NCBI GenBank assembly: GCA_005879015.1
Contig: VBMC01000079.1
Span: forward strand, 1 to 7,564
DNA: 7,564 bases
Source: Methanobacteriota archaeon
Lineage (GTDB): Archaea; Thermoplasmatota; Thermoplasmata; RBG-16-68-12
Direction: 5' to 3'
Below the pieces are notes generated by a model, which saw only the letters and a program-made list of their open reading frames with translations, made no database searches and was not told the DNA's origin. Position 1 is the stretch's first letter. Each line of letters opens with the position of its first letter. The position numbers and the translations under genes are program-made. Positions 1-5,841 of this stretch are shown here, piece by piece.

Positions 1-27
1 TAGGGGCCGGGACGTTTCCGCGACCCA

Positions 28-420
28 ATGCCGTCCTACCGGATTCCGAACGACACGCGGGTCCGGGACTCCCTGGTCCGTGTCTTCAGTACGCGGCCTG
101 TCGTGGAGAGCCAACGCCGGCTCAAAGCGCTCGTCGAAAAGGACCTGAAAGGGGACGAGAGATACCGGGTCGGCGAACCGAGACTGCGGGTCCTTGCGAT
201 CGAATCGGGGCTCGTGGACTTGGAGATTCACACCCGCGACACGACCGAGATGCGGTCGCTCGTCAAGTGTCCCGTTTGCGGGAATCGCCTAAAGAAGGTG
301 CGGAACATGACGGTCTTCGGCGGGACCGTGACGCTCGGATATCGATGCGAACGGTGCAAATACTGGACGGGACTCAAGCGGCGCGTGCCGACGCGGTATG
401 TGTTCACGAGGCGGTCCTGA
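28..420 (+). CDS. Conserved archaeal-type protein: N-terminal winged-helix-like region plus C-terminal zinc ribbon
   Basis: The 130-residue product has a basic, helical N-terminal half (about residues 10-75, starting VRDSLVRVF) that resembles a winged helix. A C-terminal zinc ribbon follows, with ligands C81, C84 (CPVCG) and C107, C110 (CERC), and a basic tail. This build fits nucleic-acid binding or a role in transcription or RNA metabolism, but I do not recognise a named family. The start is well fixed: an in-frame TAG lies at 1-3 and no other start codon sits between it and the ATG at 28. No box A or Shine-Dalgarno motif is visible in the 27 bases before it, so its promoter is probably outside the window. 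Its stop overlaps the next start by one base (TGATG at 418-422), so it is very likely translated together with the nuclease gene. The zinc ribbon is directly visible; the winged helix is inference. Confidence 0.85.
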   Translation: MPSYRIPNDTRVRDSLVRVFSTRPVVESQRRLKALVEKDLKGDERYRVGEPRLRVLAIESGLVDLEIHTRDTTEMRSLVKCPVCGNRLKKVRNMTVFGGTVTLGYRCERCKYWTGLKRRVPTRYVFTRRS

Positions 421-1310
421 TGCGTGTCCGCTACGAAGGCGGCATCCTCGTCCAAGATCTTCTCAAGGAGGTCATCTTGGATCCCGTGCGCAAGACGCCG
501 GGGAGTATCGTGAGCCACGGGCACATGGACCATCTGACGTCGGGCGGCATCATGACGCCACAAACCCTCGAGGTCCTCAAGGTACGTCGCGGGGGGACGG
601 GGCAGGCGCTCCCGTACGGGAAGGAGATCGATCTCAACGGCTTCCGCGTTGTGCTCAAGGACGCGGGGCATGTGTTCGGTTCCGCGATGGTGCGGGTCGA
701 CGACCTTCTGTACACGGGCGACTTCAACCCGGAAGGCGGTTCCACCTGCGGCAAAGCACGGCCTGAGTTCGTCCAAAGCTTGATCGTGGATGCAACCTAC
801 GGCCGCCCGGGCTACAACTTCCCGCCGAAGAAGGACGTGGAGTCGGACCTGTTGAACTGGCTCGAGATGGAGCTCGCGAGCGGACCGGTCGCCCTCGCTG
901 GGTACGAGTTCGGCAAGAGCCAGGAACTGATCAGCCTCGTGAACCGCCTCGGAGTCGAGGTGGCGGTCTCCGACCGAATCGCGGATCTCGCGGACATCTA
1001 CCTCCGACATGGGATCGACCTGCGGTACCGTCGGTTGTCCTCACTCACAGAAGAGGAGCGGAAGGATCCGCGGGCGTATGTCCTGCCGCCGGGCTGGCTC
1101 CGACCTCCCGCCATGTTCGATTTCACCCGCCGATACGGGGTCGACGCGCAATTCCCCCTGAGCGACCACGCGGATTTCGAGGACCTCATGGACTTCATCC
1201 TGGCGTGTCGGCCCCGACGGGTCTACACCGCATTCAGCAATGCGAAAGAACTGGCCAAGGCGGTGGATCGACGTCTCCGGATCAAGTCCGAAGCCTTGCT
1301 GACCCGGTGA
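420..1310 (+). CDS. Compact beta-CASP metallo-beta-lactamase-fold nuclease (COG1236-like)
   Basis: The 296-residue product carries the metal-binding motifs of the family: D21 (motif 1), HGHMDH at 33-38 (motif 2), H84 in DAGHVFGSA (motif 3), D101 in YTGDF (motif 4), D124 in VDATYG (motif A) and H250 in LSDHADF (motif B). Family members are zinc-dependent RNA exo- or endonucleases (CPSF73-like), and some bacterial relatives are ligase-associated DNA exonucleases. The LSDHADF form and the short length resemble that last group, whereas full archaeal CPSF homologues are longer and often carry KH domains. Where motif C normally gives VHG, this protein reads VYTAFSN (residues 268-274), so the usual metal-ligand histidine seems absent. 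The start at 420 is chosen because it overlaps the previous stop (TGATG) and begins at the family's N-terminal strand; an earlier in-frame ATG at 267 lies inside the previous gene. The substrate (RNA or DNA) cannot be told from sequence. Confidence 0.9.
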   Translation: MRVRYEGGILVQDLLKEVILDPVRKTPGSIVSHGHMDHLTSGGIMTPQTLEVLKVRRGGTGQALPYGKEIDLNGFRVVLKDAGHVFGSAMVRVDDLLYTGDFNPEGGSTCGKARPEFVQSLIVDATYGRPGYNFPPKKDVESDLLNWLEMELASGPVALAGYEFGKSQELISLVNRLGVEVAVSDRIADLADIYLRHGIDLRYRRLSSLTEEERKDPRAYVLPPGWLRPPAMFDFTRRYGVDAQFPLSDHADFEDLMDFILACRPRRVYTAFSNAKELAKAVDRRLRIKSEALLTR

Positions 1311-1735
1311 GTTACGTGGAGTCGCGACGCGAACGAGACACGGTGTTGGTGAAACTCTCCGACGGGGAGGACCTTTTTCCAAGCCTCGAGGCAGCCGCCC
1401 GCGAGCACGACGTGGAAAGCGGCACGGTCTTGTGGGGAATCGGGATGCTCCGGGACTTCGAGATCGGTTTCTTCGGGCCGAAAGGGTATGACAAGAGCGT
1501 CTTCTCCGAACGGCACGAGTTGCTCGGGTTGCACGGAAGCGTCTCGATGCGAGGGGACCCGCTGCTCCACCTACACGTCGCCCTCGGCCGGCCGGATCAT
1601 GGCGTGATCGGGGGCCATCTGTTCCGGGCGAAGACGGCGGTGGTCAACGAAATTCAAATCGCTCGATTCGACGGAATCCACCTCAACCGGCGGCTCAACG
1701 AGAGGACCGGGTTGCGGGAGCTCGTCTTCGATTGA
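1307..1735 (+). CDS. PPC/DUF296 domain protein (COG1661-type)
   Basis: The 142-residue product is almost exactly one PPC (DUF296) domain. Visible hallmarks are HLHVALG (H88, H90), VIGGHL (H104) and a following acidic position in NEIQI (E115). Three histidines of this kind bind a metal in solved prokaryotic relatives, which form trimers; in plants the same domain occurs in AT-hook proteins. The molecular role of stand-alone archaeal PPC proteins is not established. A GTG start at 1307 overlaps the nuclease stop in GTGA (1307-1310), which implies translational coupling. A second in-frame GTG at 1316 is possible, and an upstream ATG at 1205 lies deep inside the nuclease gene and would add residues outside the domain. 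It is the last gene of the three-gene operon and converges with the small zinc protein gene across a 28-bp gap. Confidence 0.88.
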   Translation: MSYVESRRERDTVLVKLSDGEDLFPSLEAAAREHDVESGTVLWGIGMLRDFEIGFFGPKGYDKSVFSERHELLGLHGSVSMRGDPLLHLHVALGRPDHGVIGGHLFRAKTAVVNEIQIARFDGIHLNRRLNERTGLRELVFD

Positions 1736-1763
1736 TGCCAGGCGGACCGGAGGGCGTACCGGC

Positions 1764-1967
1764 TTACTGCCAGGTCGCCCGGTCCAGGTCCCGCTCTTCT
1801 TTCGTCTTCTTGCGGAACTGACGGTAGTGGTCCTTGCATAAATGGATTCGACGCGGCTCTCCGATCAGCTTGAGCTCCGGCAGGGCTTCCTTCACTTTCC
1901 TCGTAGAAAGAGAGCGGCTCGCTTCCTTCCCGCACCCCTGGACTCCGCACACTTCGTCGGCGGCCAC
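1764..1967 (-). CDS. Small Cys/His zinc-binding-like protein, 67 residues
   Basis: This is a short basic protein with a Cys-x4-Cys pair (C7, C12) and a Cys-x2-His pair (C44, H47 in LCKDHYRQF), a plausible single zinc site, followed by a Lys/Arg/Glu-rich tail. It may be a nucleic-acid- or protein-binding zinc finger; I know no named function. The start is GTG at 1967. A strong box A (TTTACTTATA on the minus strand, 1999-1990) is centred about 26 nt before it, so the transcript should begin at or next to the GTG and be leaderless. The nearby minus-strand ATG at 1984 is in another frame. The upstream neighbour on the same strand is the secreted-protein gene, but the box A implies separate expression. 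The pattern of ligands and the promoter support a real gene despite its size. Confidence 0.8.
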   Translation of the reverse strand: MAADEVCGVQGCGKEASRSLSTRKVKEALPELKLIGEPRRIHLCKDHYRQFRKKTKEERDLDRATWQ

Positions 1968-1989
1968 TGGCGAGTCGAAGGCATGCCCC

Positions 1990-1999
1990 TATAAGTAAA
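1990..1999 (-). promoter_or_regulatory. Box A (TATA) promoter of the small zinc protein gene
   Basis: The minus strand reads TTTACTTATA, the most TATA-like stretch of the window, followed by GGGG. Its centre lies about 26 nt upstream of the GTG at 1967, the standard box A to transcription start distance in archaea, which predicts a leaderless mRNA. No Shine-Dalgarno motif is needed or seen. Confidence 0.7.
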
Positions 2000-2066
2000 T
2001 GTGCGACGCTCGACGATTGCGAATCTCAATTGGCAGCATCTTGGGAGCAGAGGGAAAGGAACCGCT

Positions 2067-3146
2067 TCACGGCGCTCGGCGCCGCAACATGCGCGCGGCC
2101 GCGGCACTCACGATTGCAAGGGCCGCGATCATGGCCACTTCGCTGCCCGCCTGGAATCCGCTACCCGGTGCTTCGGGTCGGATGCTGACGACTTCGACGG
2201 ACACGGCGGCGAGGGAAGGGAGGTAGAGCGCCACGACCGTTCCCGGGAACGAGAGGACCGAGTAGGACGCTCCCCCTCCGCGCACCCCGTTGGTGAGGAA
2301 TAGAGGGAGAGGGCTCTCCGATCGATTCACGTCCCCCGCGTTCGCGCGCACCCGGAGCTGTGTCGAAGCGTTGAAGGGCATCGTCGCGGGGTCGAACGCG
2401 AGCAGAATCACCGCTCCACCCGGGAGGAGGGAATCCACCTGGATGGCGGCACGACCGGGTTCCACCGCGAGCGCCCACCCCGAGACTCCAATCCGATACT
2501 GGGCGACGTTCTGGACCCACCGACCGTCGGCCGTCGCCACGAGATCGAGCTCGGCGACGATGTGTCCTGCGCCAATCGCATCCAAGAGGGCGAGCCACTC
2601 GGCCCGGTTTGCCGTCCGAGGAGGAACGGACTTGAACAGGAGCAGATCGGAATCCGCCATCTTGGCGACGATCTGGATGCCGCTCACGCTGAACGTCCCA
2701 GCCCCCAGGAGAAATCGCGCCTGGTCGTCACCCACGGAATACGAGACGGAGGAGGCGGGCCACGACCCCGGAGCCGTTTGTATGGAGACATTCGTCGCTC
2801 CCGCGGGAAGTTCGATCGTCGCCGTGCGCGCGACGTCAGTGCGAATCTCGACGAGGACCGTGGGATCGTCATGGACCGTGATCGTGACGAGGTATCCCTG
2901 GGCCTCGAACGTGGAACCGATCCCGAGGACTTGACCACGGTCGTACTGGAAGGAGGCGAACAGCGGCGAGGACCAGGGGAAGACCCCGGCGGAAGATTCC
3001 GCTTGTAGGGCGAACGAAATAGGGCGGAGGGCGGCGGAAACGTGAGAGGGAGCGGATCCGCTCAAGGCGACGGGAAGAAGCGAAAGCACCGCAAAGGCCG
3101 CCGCCGCCTTCGCCAGATTTGTGCGCGCACCCGGTCCGTCCTCCAT
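2067..3146 (-). CDS. Exported, C-terminally membrane-anchored protein of unknown function
   Basis: The 359-residue product starts with a signal-peptide-like segment (hydrophobic residues about 11-30, then SAPSHVSAA). It continues as a large ectodomain rich in alternating hydrophobic residues, Ser, Thr and Gly, probably beta-sandwich-like. It ends in one transmembrane helix (about 336-353) followed by RRR, a stop-transfer signal, so the bulk should lie outside the cell. Three N-glycosylation sequons are visible (N119, N259, N274). I recognise no catalytic motif and no known domain. The ORF runs open upstream to 3263, but the ATG at 3146 directly precedes the signal peptide and lies about 25 nt after a TATA-like CTTATC, so it is preferred; the upstream extension is arginine-rich and runs into the divergent promoter region. 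It could be a surface-layer-associated, adhesion or binding protein, which is a guess. Confidence 0.8.
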   Translation of the reverse strand: MEDGPGARTNLAKAAAAFAVLSLLPVALSGSAPSHVSAALRPISFALQAESSAGVFPWSSPLFASFQYDRGQVLGIGSTFEAQGYLVTITVHDDPTVLVEIRTDVARTATIELPAGATNVSIQTAPGSWPASSVSYSVGDDQARFLLGAGTFSVSGIQIVAKMADSDLLLFKSVPPRTANRAEWLALLDAIGAGHIVAELDLVATADGRWVQNVAQYRIGVSGWALAVEPGRAAIQVDSLLPGGAVILLAFDPATMPFNASTQLRVRANAGDVNRSESPLPLFLTNGVRGGGASYSVLSFPGTVVALYLPSLAAVSVEVVSIRPEAPGSGFQAGSEVAMIAALAIVSAAAARMLRRRAP

Positions 3147-3168
3147 GGAGGAATACTGTCCCTTCGCA

Positions 3169-3174
3169 GATAAG
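3169..3174 (-). promoter_or_regulatory. Probable box A of the exported-protein gene
   Basis: The minus strand reads CCCTTATCTG here; CTTATC is centred about 25 nt upstream of the ATG at 3146. This would give a leaderless transcript, matching the lack of a Shine-Dalgarno motif before that ATG. The match to a TATA consensus is partial. Confidence 0.45.
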
Positions 3175-3226
3175 GGAATTTTGGTCCATCGCGGAAACCG
3201 GATGGGACGTCGTCCGAACCTTCCCT

Positions 3227-3258
3227 TTCGACGGCGCAAGAGAGAGCTTCGACCGGCG
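3227..3258 (+). repeat. Direct repeat TTCGAC(C)GGCG, 21 bp apart, upstream of the membrane protein/wHTH operon
   Basis: TTCGACGGCG (3227-3236) and TTCGACCGGCG (3248-3258) begin 21 bp apart, about two helical turns, and end six bases before the putative box A at 3264. Such spacing puts both copies on one face of DNA. They could be an operator, perhaps for the tandem winged-helix protein encoded downstream. The repeat is seen; the role is inference and chance is possible. Confidence 0.35.
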
Positions 3259-3263
3259 TACAC

Positions 3264-3274
3264 AAAGTATCTTA
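3264..3274 (+). promoter_or_regulatory. Possible box A of the membrane protein/wHTH operon
   Basis: AAAGTATCTTA is the most AT-rich stretch before the ATG at 3300 and is centred about 30 nt from it, which would give a leader of about five bases. The consensus match is weak. Confidence 0.4.
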
Positions 3275-3299
3275 CGACGGAGCCTCATGGCCCCTCCAT

Positions 3300-3557
3300 A
3301 TGGGACCCTTGGATGTCTTCCTCCGGGTGTCCTTCGCCGGCTTCGCGGGGATTCTCGCGACCGTCTCGGTCCAGTCCTACGCCCGACACCGCGAACGGCG
3401 CTTCCTCTTGCTCACCTCGGCCTTCGCCATCTTCCTCGTCCAAGGGACCTGGTTGATCATCGAGATTGCCACCCGGGCCGTCTCCTCCGTCGGGAGCGAA
3501 TGGCTCGCGCTGAACCTCGGAGTGCTCGTGGCCCTCTACCTCGCTCTGCTGCGGTGA
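3300..3557 (+). CDS. Small three-helix membrane protein
   Basis: The 85-residue product is mostly hydrophobic: TM1 about 5-25, a basic loop RHRERR (29-34), TM2 about 35-57 and TM3 about 68-84. The basic loop between TM1 and TM2 predicts that it faces the cytoplasm. No catalytic or ligand motif is recognised. It ends 4 nt before the start of the tandem winged-helix regulator on the same strand, so the two are almost surely co-transcribed, and the membrane protein may sense a signal for, or tether, that regulator (inference). The ATG at 3300 follows a possible box A by about 30 nt; the ATG at 3287 is in another frame. Small size makes its gene status less secure than that of its neighbour, but frame, composition and spacing all fit. 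Confidence 0.72.
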   Translation: MGPLDVFLRVSFAGFAGILATVSVQSYARHRERRFLLLTSAFAIFLVQGTWLIIEIATRAVSSVGSEWLALNLGVLVALYLALLR

Positions 3558-3561
3558 TGAG

Positions 3562-4086
3562 ATGCCCGAAGGCCTCGAACTCGAGAGCCGGCGCAGGATC
3601 TACGACTTCCTGACGGCGAACCCCGGCGTCCATCTCCGGAAGATCGGACAGGTGCTCGGAATGTCGACCGGCATGCTGTCGTACCACCTCGGGTACCTGG
3701 AGCGGAATGGGGTCCTGAAATCCGAAGAGGATGGACACCGCAAGCGGTACTTCATCGCCCGTGCGTTCGTGGAGGCCCAGCGGCGGATCCTCGCCGTCCT
3801 GCGGCAGGATGTGCCGCGGAAGATCGTCCTCGAACTCCTGTTCTTCGGCGAGCGGACGTTCGGGGAGCTCCAGACCTCGGTCGGCGTTTCGAAGTCCACG
3901 CTGTCCTACCATCTCCAGAAACTCATGCACCGAGAGGTCCTCCTTCGGGGCCGACGGGAGCGCGAGAGCGTGTTCTCGATCAAGGACCTCGAGGAGGTCC
4001 GGAAACTTCTCTTGGCGAACCGTTCGAGCTTCCAAGATGACGCGGTGGACCGGTTCGCGGACCTGTGGACGAAAATCCGAACCTGA
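3562..4086 (+). CDS. Tandem winged-helix transcription regulator
   Basis: The 174-residue protein contains two winged helix-turn-helix domains, about residues 7-66 and 73-141, followed by a short helical tail. The recognition-helix regions repeat: STGMLSYHLGYLERNGVL (35-52) and SKSTLSYHLQKLMHREVL (110-127) share the S-x-L-SYHL-x2-L-x4-VL pattern, so the protein arose by internal duplication. Both resemble MarR/ArsR-like or IclR-like archaeal regulators. It should bind DNA, perhaps as one protein covering two half-sites. GGTGAT (3553-3558) precedes the ATG at 3562 by only 3 nt and overlaps the stop of the membrane protein gene, so translation is likely coupled. A nearby ATG at 3557 is in another frame. 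The gene converges with truD. Targets are unknown; autoregulation through the upstream repeats is possible. Confidence 0.9.
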   Translation: MPEGLELESRRRIYDFLTANPGVHLRKIGQVLGMSTGMLSYHLGYLERNGVLKSEEDGHRKRYFIARAFVEAQRRILAVLRQDVPRKIVLELLFFGERTFGELQTSVGVSKSTLSYHLQKLMHREVLLRGRRERESVFSIKDLEEVRKLLLANRSSFQDDAVDRFADLWTKIRT

Positions 4087-4142
4087 CGTGGCCGGCAGAG
4101 CCGCGAGGGTGCTTCGCTTGATCCGCCCGATCCCGCGGACAT

Positions 4143-5414
4143 TCACTCCGACTTCGTAAACTCCCGCACGAGACACGTCGCGTAGGATCCGCGAGTGAGT
4201 TCGAACGATAGGGAAAAGGCTGCCTCCCCCACCTGGACGTCGAGGCCTCGGAACGGCGCGAGGATCTCTCGCCGGGTTCCCTTCGATGAGATCCGAGGGA
4301 TCTCGGGGATGATGAAGTCCTCCGGGCGCAGGCCTTCCGATGCGACGATCGTCTTCTCGATCTGTCCCGGCTCGCCGCCCGCGAATTCCGGTTCGGAACC
4401 GAACAGGATGGCGCTCACCCACGCCTTCCCTTCGCGGCACCGCTTTGCCGCCCGCTCCAGGTTGTCGCAGGTGACGTCGATCGTCCGGCTTCGATCCGGG
4501 AGCCCGGACGCGTCGGCCGGTAGGACAAGGTCCCCCGCGACTGGTTCGTGAATCGGGATGCGGCGGCGCATCCGTTCGCTGAGAATCCGATTGAACAGGA
4601 ACGACTGGTAGCCATGGACGAACATCATCAATAGATTGAAAGGGAGCGATCGAAGGGCGCCGACATAGTCCGTCGGTTCAACCGCTAATTGATTCAGGAT
4701 CGCCTTCTCGAATCCGTAGGACTTCGGATAGGAGCGCAAGGCGGTCTGGATGTCTCCTGTATCCCGCAACGCGGAACGGACCTCGTACGATTCCGGATCC
4801 TCCCCCTCCAACGGGTTCGCGACGTAGGCCTCGACGGCCTCTCGGAATTCGCCGCGGACGAGGTGGCGACCGACGACGTGGGTGATCGGCCGGACGGACC
4901 CGAACCGCTGGATGCCGAAGAAACTCGGAAAGCCTCCGGCAATTCGGAGAGCCCGTGCGGTCTCCTCGACCGTTTTCGCCGCGATCTCCGGCTCGACCGG
5001 CAGGTCCCTCACGACAATCCGAAACCGATTTCCCGCCAGGTCGCCGAGCTCCAAGGGCCGGTCGGACCGGAAGGCGTCGAGGATGTCGACGTCCTTGAGT
5101 TGGAGTCCACGGACCGCCTCTGGCAGGACGCCCTCGAACGAGAACAGCCGGGTCGTCACAGCATGCTTGTCCTTGGTCCCCGCGTACCCGATTCGCTTCC
5201 GGCTGATGTGAAGGGCCCGAGCCATCGCGCGGACGAGCCGGTTCGTCTCCCAATTCCGGACCCGTACCTGCGCGATCGCGTACCGCCCCTCGGGGGACAC
5301 GGCCGGGGGAGACGAGATTTCTTCGACGACGAAGTCCTCCGGGGCCGACTTGATCGTCCCTCCGAGGCCGGGTGTCGACGTCAGGTAGCCGACGATCCCG
5401 ACGTCGCGCTCCAT
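4143..5414 (-). CDS. truD: tRNA pseudouridine(13) synthase TruD
   Basis: The 423-residue product makes pseudouridine at position 13 of tRNA, in the D-arm. It shows the TruD signature: YAGTKDKHAVTTR with catalytic Asp at residue 82, GNRFRIVVRD with N129 and F131, the FGIQRFG motif (about 166-172), and the family's C-terminal end LTRGSYATCLVREF. Its length is normal for archaeal TruD, which carries a larger TRUD insert domain than simple pseudouridine synthases. The ORF is open to 5486, but the ATG at 5414 (MERDVGIVGYLTSTPGLGG) fits the family N-terminus and the upstream codons overlap rpoL in another frame. Four bases separate it from the rpoL stop, so the two form an operon driven by the rpoL promoter. 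No strong Shine-Dalgarno motif sits at the usual distance; an AAGGAG lies about 13 nt away. Confidence 0.97.
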   Translation of the reverse strand: MERDVGIVGYLTSTPGLGGTIKSAPEDFVVEEISSPPAVSPEGRYAIAQVRVRNWETNRLVRAMARALHISRKRIGYAGTKDKHAVTTRLFSFEGVLPEAVRGLQLKDVDILDAFRSDRPLELGDLAGNRFRIVVRDLPVEPEIAAKTVEETARALRIAGGFPSFFGIQRFGSVRPITHVVGRHLVRGEFREAVEAYVANPLEGEDPESYEVRSALRDTGDIQTALRSYPKSYGFEKAILNQLAVEPTDYVGALRSLPFNLLMMFVHGYQSFLFNRILSERMRRRIPIHEPVAGDLVLPADASGLPDRSRTIDVTCDNLERAAKRCREGKAWVSAILFGSEPEFAGGEPGQIEKTIVASEGLRPEDFIIPEIPRISSKGTRREILAPFRGLDVQVGEAAFSLSFELTRGSYATCLVREFTKSE

Positions 5415-5418
5415 GGGC

Positions 5419-5694
5419 CTACGCGAACTCCTTCTCCAGATGTTGCTTGGCACCGCTGAAATCGTTCGCCAGGCCCTCCGCAACACGTTTCAGCGCGGCT
5501 TGCGGACTCCCCTTTTTCACCTTGACTGTCAGGACGGGCTTGTCCAGCTGCGGGTGGCCCGTGTAATACAGAGCATCTTCCACGTCCGGGTCCTTGAGCA
5601 GGGCCGTGATGAGCGGGTAGATCACCGTGTCGTCTGGGTTCAGGATCTCTATGCGGACGGAATCCTTCTGTTTCTCGAGAATTCGGAGTTGCAT
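5419..5694 (-). CDS. rpoL: DNA-directed RNA polymerase subunit L (Rpo11)
   Basis: This 91-residue protein is the archaeal counterpart of eukaryotic Rpb11 and of the bacterial alpha N-terminal dimerisation domain; it pairs with subunit D to start polymerase assembly. Recognisable parts are the first strand (MQLRILEKQKDSVRIEI), the DPDVEDALYYTGHPQLDKP block (35-53; HP is a family hallmark) and the helical end SPQAALKRVAEGL. The usual HTLxNLL block reads DTVIYPLITALL here (22-33), a divergent form. The start ATG at 5694 lies about 29 nt after a TTAAAT box A, giving a leader of a few bases. truD follows 4 nt downstream. Confidence 0.93.
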   Translation of the reverse strand: MQLRILEKQKDSVRIEILNPDDTVIYPLITALLKDPDVEDALYYTGHPQLDKPVLTVKVKKGSPQAALKRVAEGLANDFSGAKQHLEKEFA

Positions 5695-5719
5695 GGAGAG
5701 GTGCGGAGAGGTTCCGCCG

Positions 5720-5725
5720 ATTTAA
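5720..5725 (-). promoter_or_regulatory. rpoL: Box A promoter of rpoL-truD
   Basis: The minus strand reads CCTTAAATCGG; TTAAAT is centred about 29 nt upstream of the rpoL ATG at 5694, predicting transcription from near 5698 and a near-leaderless mRNA for the rpoL-truD unit. Confidence 0.6.
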
Positions 5726-5751
5726 GGCTTTGCGGGTTTCTTCGAGAACGT

Positions 5752-5781
5752 GCGCGGGCCGCGCGAGTTGGCTTTGCCAAC
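5752..5781. repeat. Two adjacent inverted repeats in the rpoL/coiled-coil divergent promoter region
   Basis: GCGCGG-g-CCGCGC (5752-5764) is immediately followed by GTTGGC-TTT-GCCAAC (5767-5781), a perfect 6-bp stem with a 3-base centre. The 8-mer CGCGAGTT also occurs twice, at 5762-5769 and 5781-5788. They sit between the two box A elements and are good operator candidates, or a short hairpin RNA element. Function is inferred only. Confidence 0.45.
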
Positions 5782-5808
5782 GCGAGTTCCCGCGGTCGTC
5801 CGAAGGAA

Positions 5809-5818
5809 ACTAAATAAT
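5809..5818 (+). promoter_or_regulatory. Box A promoter of the coiled-coil protein gene
   Basis: ACTAAATAAT is centred about 28 nt before the ATG at 5842, so transcription should start only a few bases before the start codon. A strong Shine-Dalgarno-like GGAGGTGAT (5821-5829) lies between box A and ATG, 12 nt before the ATG. If the start site is as predicted this motif would not be in the mRNA. Confidence 0.6.
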
Positions 5819-5841
5819 CGGGAGGTGATGAGAGTCCCTCC

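Noticed and set aside
228..1010. A 260-codon minus-strand open frame across the zinc-ribbon and nuclease genes
   Set aside because: Both plus-strand genes show family motifs; the antisense product is compositionally biased and unrecognisable.
1791..1812. Pyrimidine-rich tract with several T runs just after the PPC gene, a possible terminator for the first operon
   Set aside because: It encodes the Lys/Glu-rich tail of the small zinc protein on the other strand, which explains its composition; it may still act as a terminator but nothing shows this.
2290..3008. Plus-strand open frames opposite the exported-protein gene
   Set aside because: They lack domains and promoters, while the minus-strand frame shows a signal peptide, a C-terminal anchor and a box A.
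3147..3166. Upstream extension of the exported-protein frame to the ATG at 3263
   Set aside because: The extension would place 39 Arg-rich residues before a normal signal peptide and run through the divergent promoter region; the ATG at 3146 fits both the signal peptide and the box A.
4087..4142. Convergent gap between the wHTH and truD genes examined for a terminator or small RNA
   Set aside because: It is GC-rich with no convincing stem or T-run.
3457..4440. A 327-codon minus-strand open frame across the tandem wHTH gene and the 3' end of truD
   Set aside because: It overlaps two clearly recognised genes, is Arg/Pro/His-rich, and matches no family; it is an antisense shadow.
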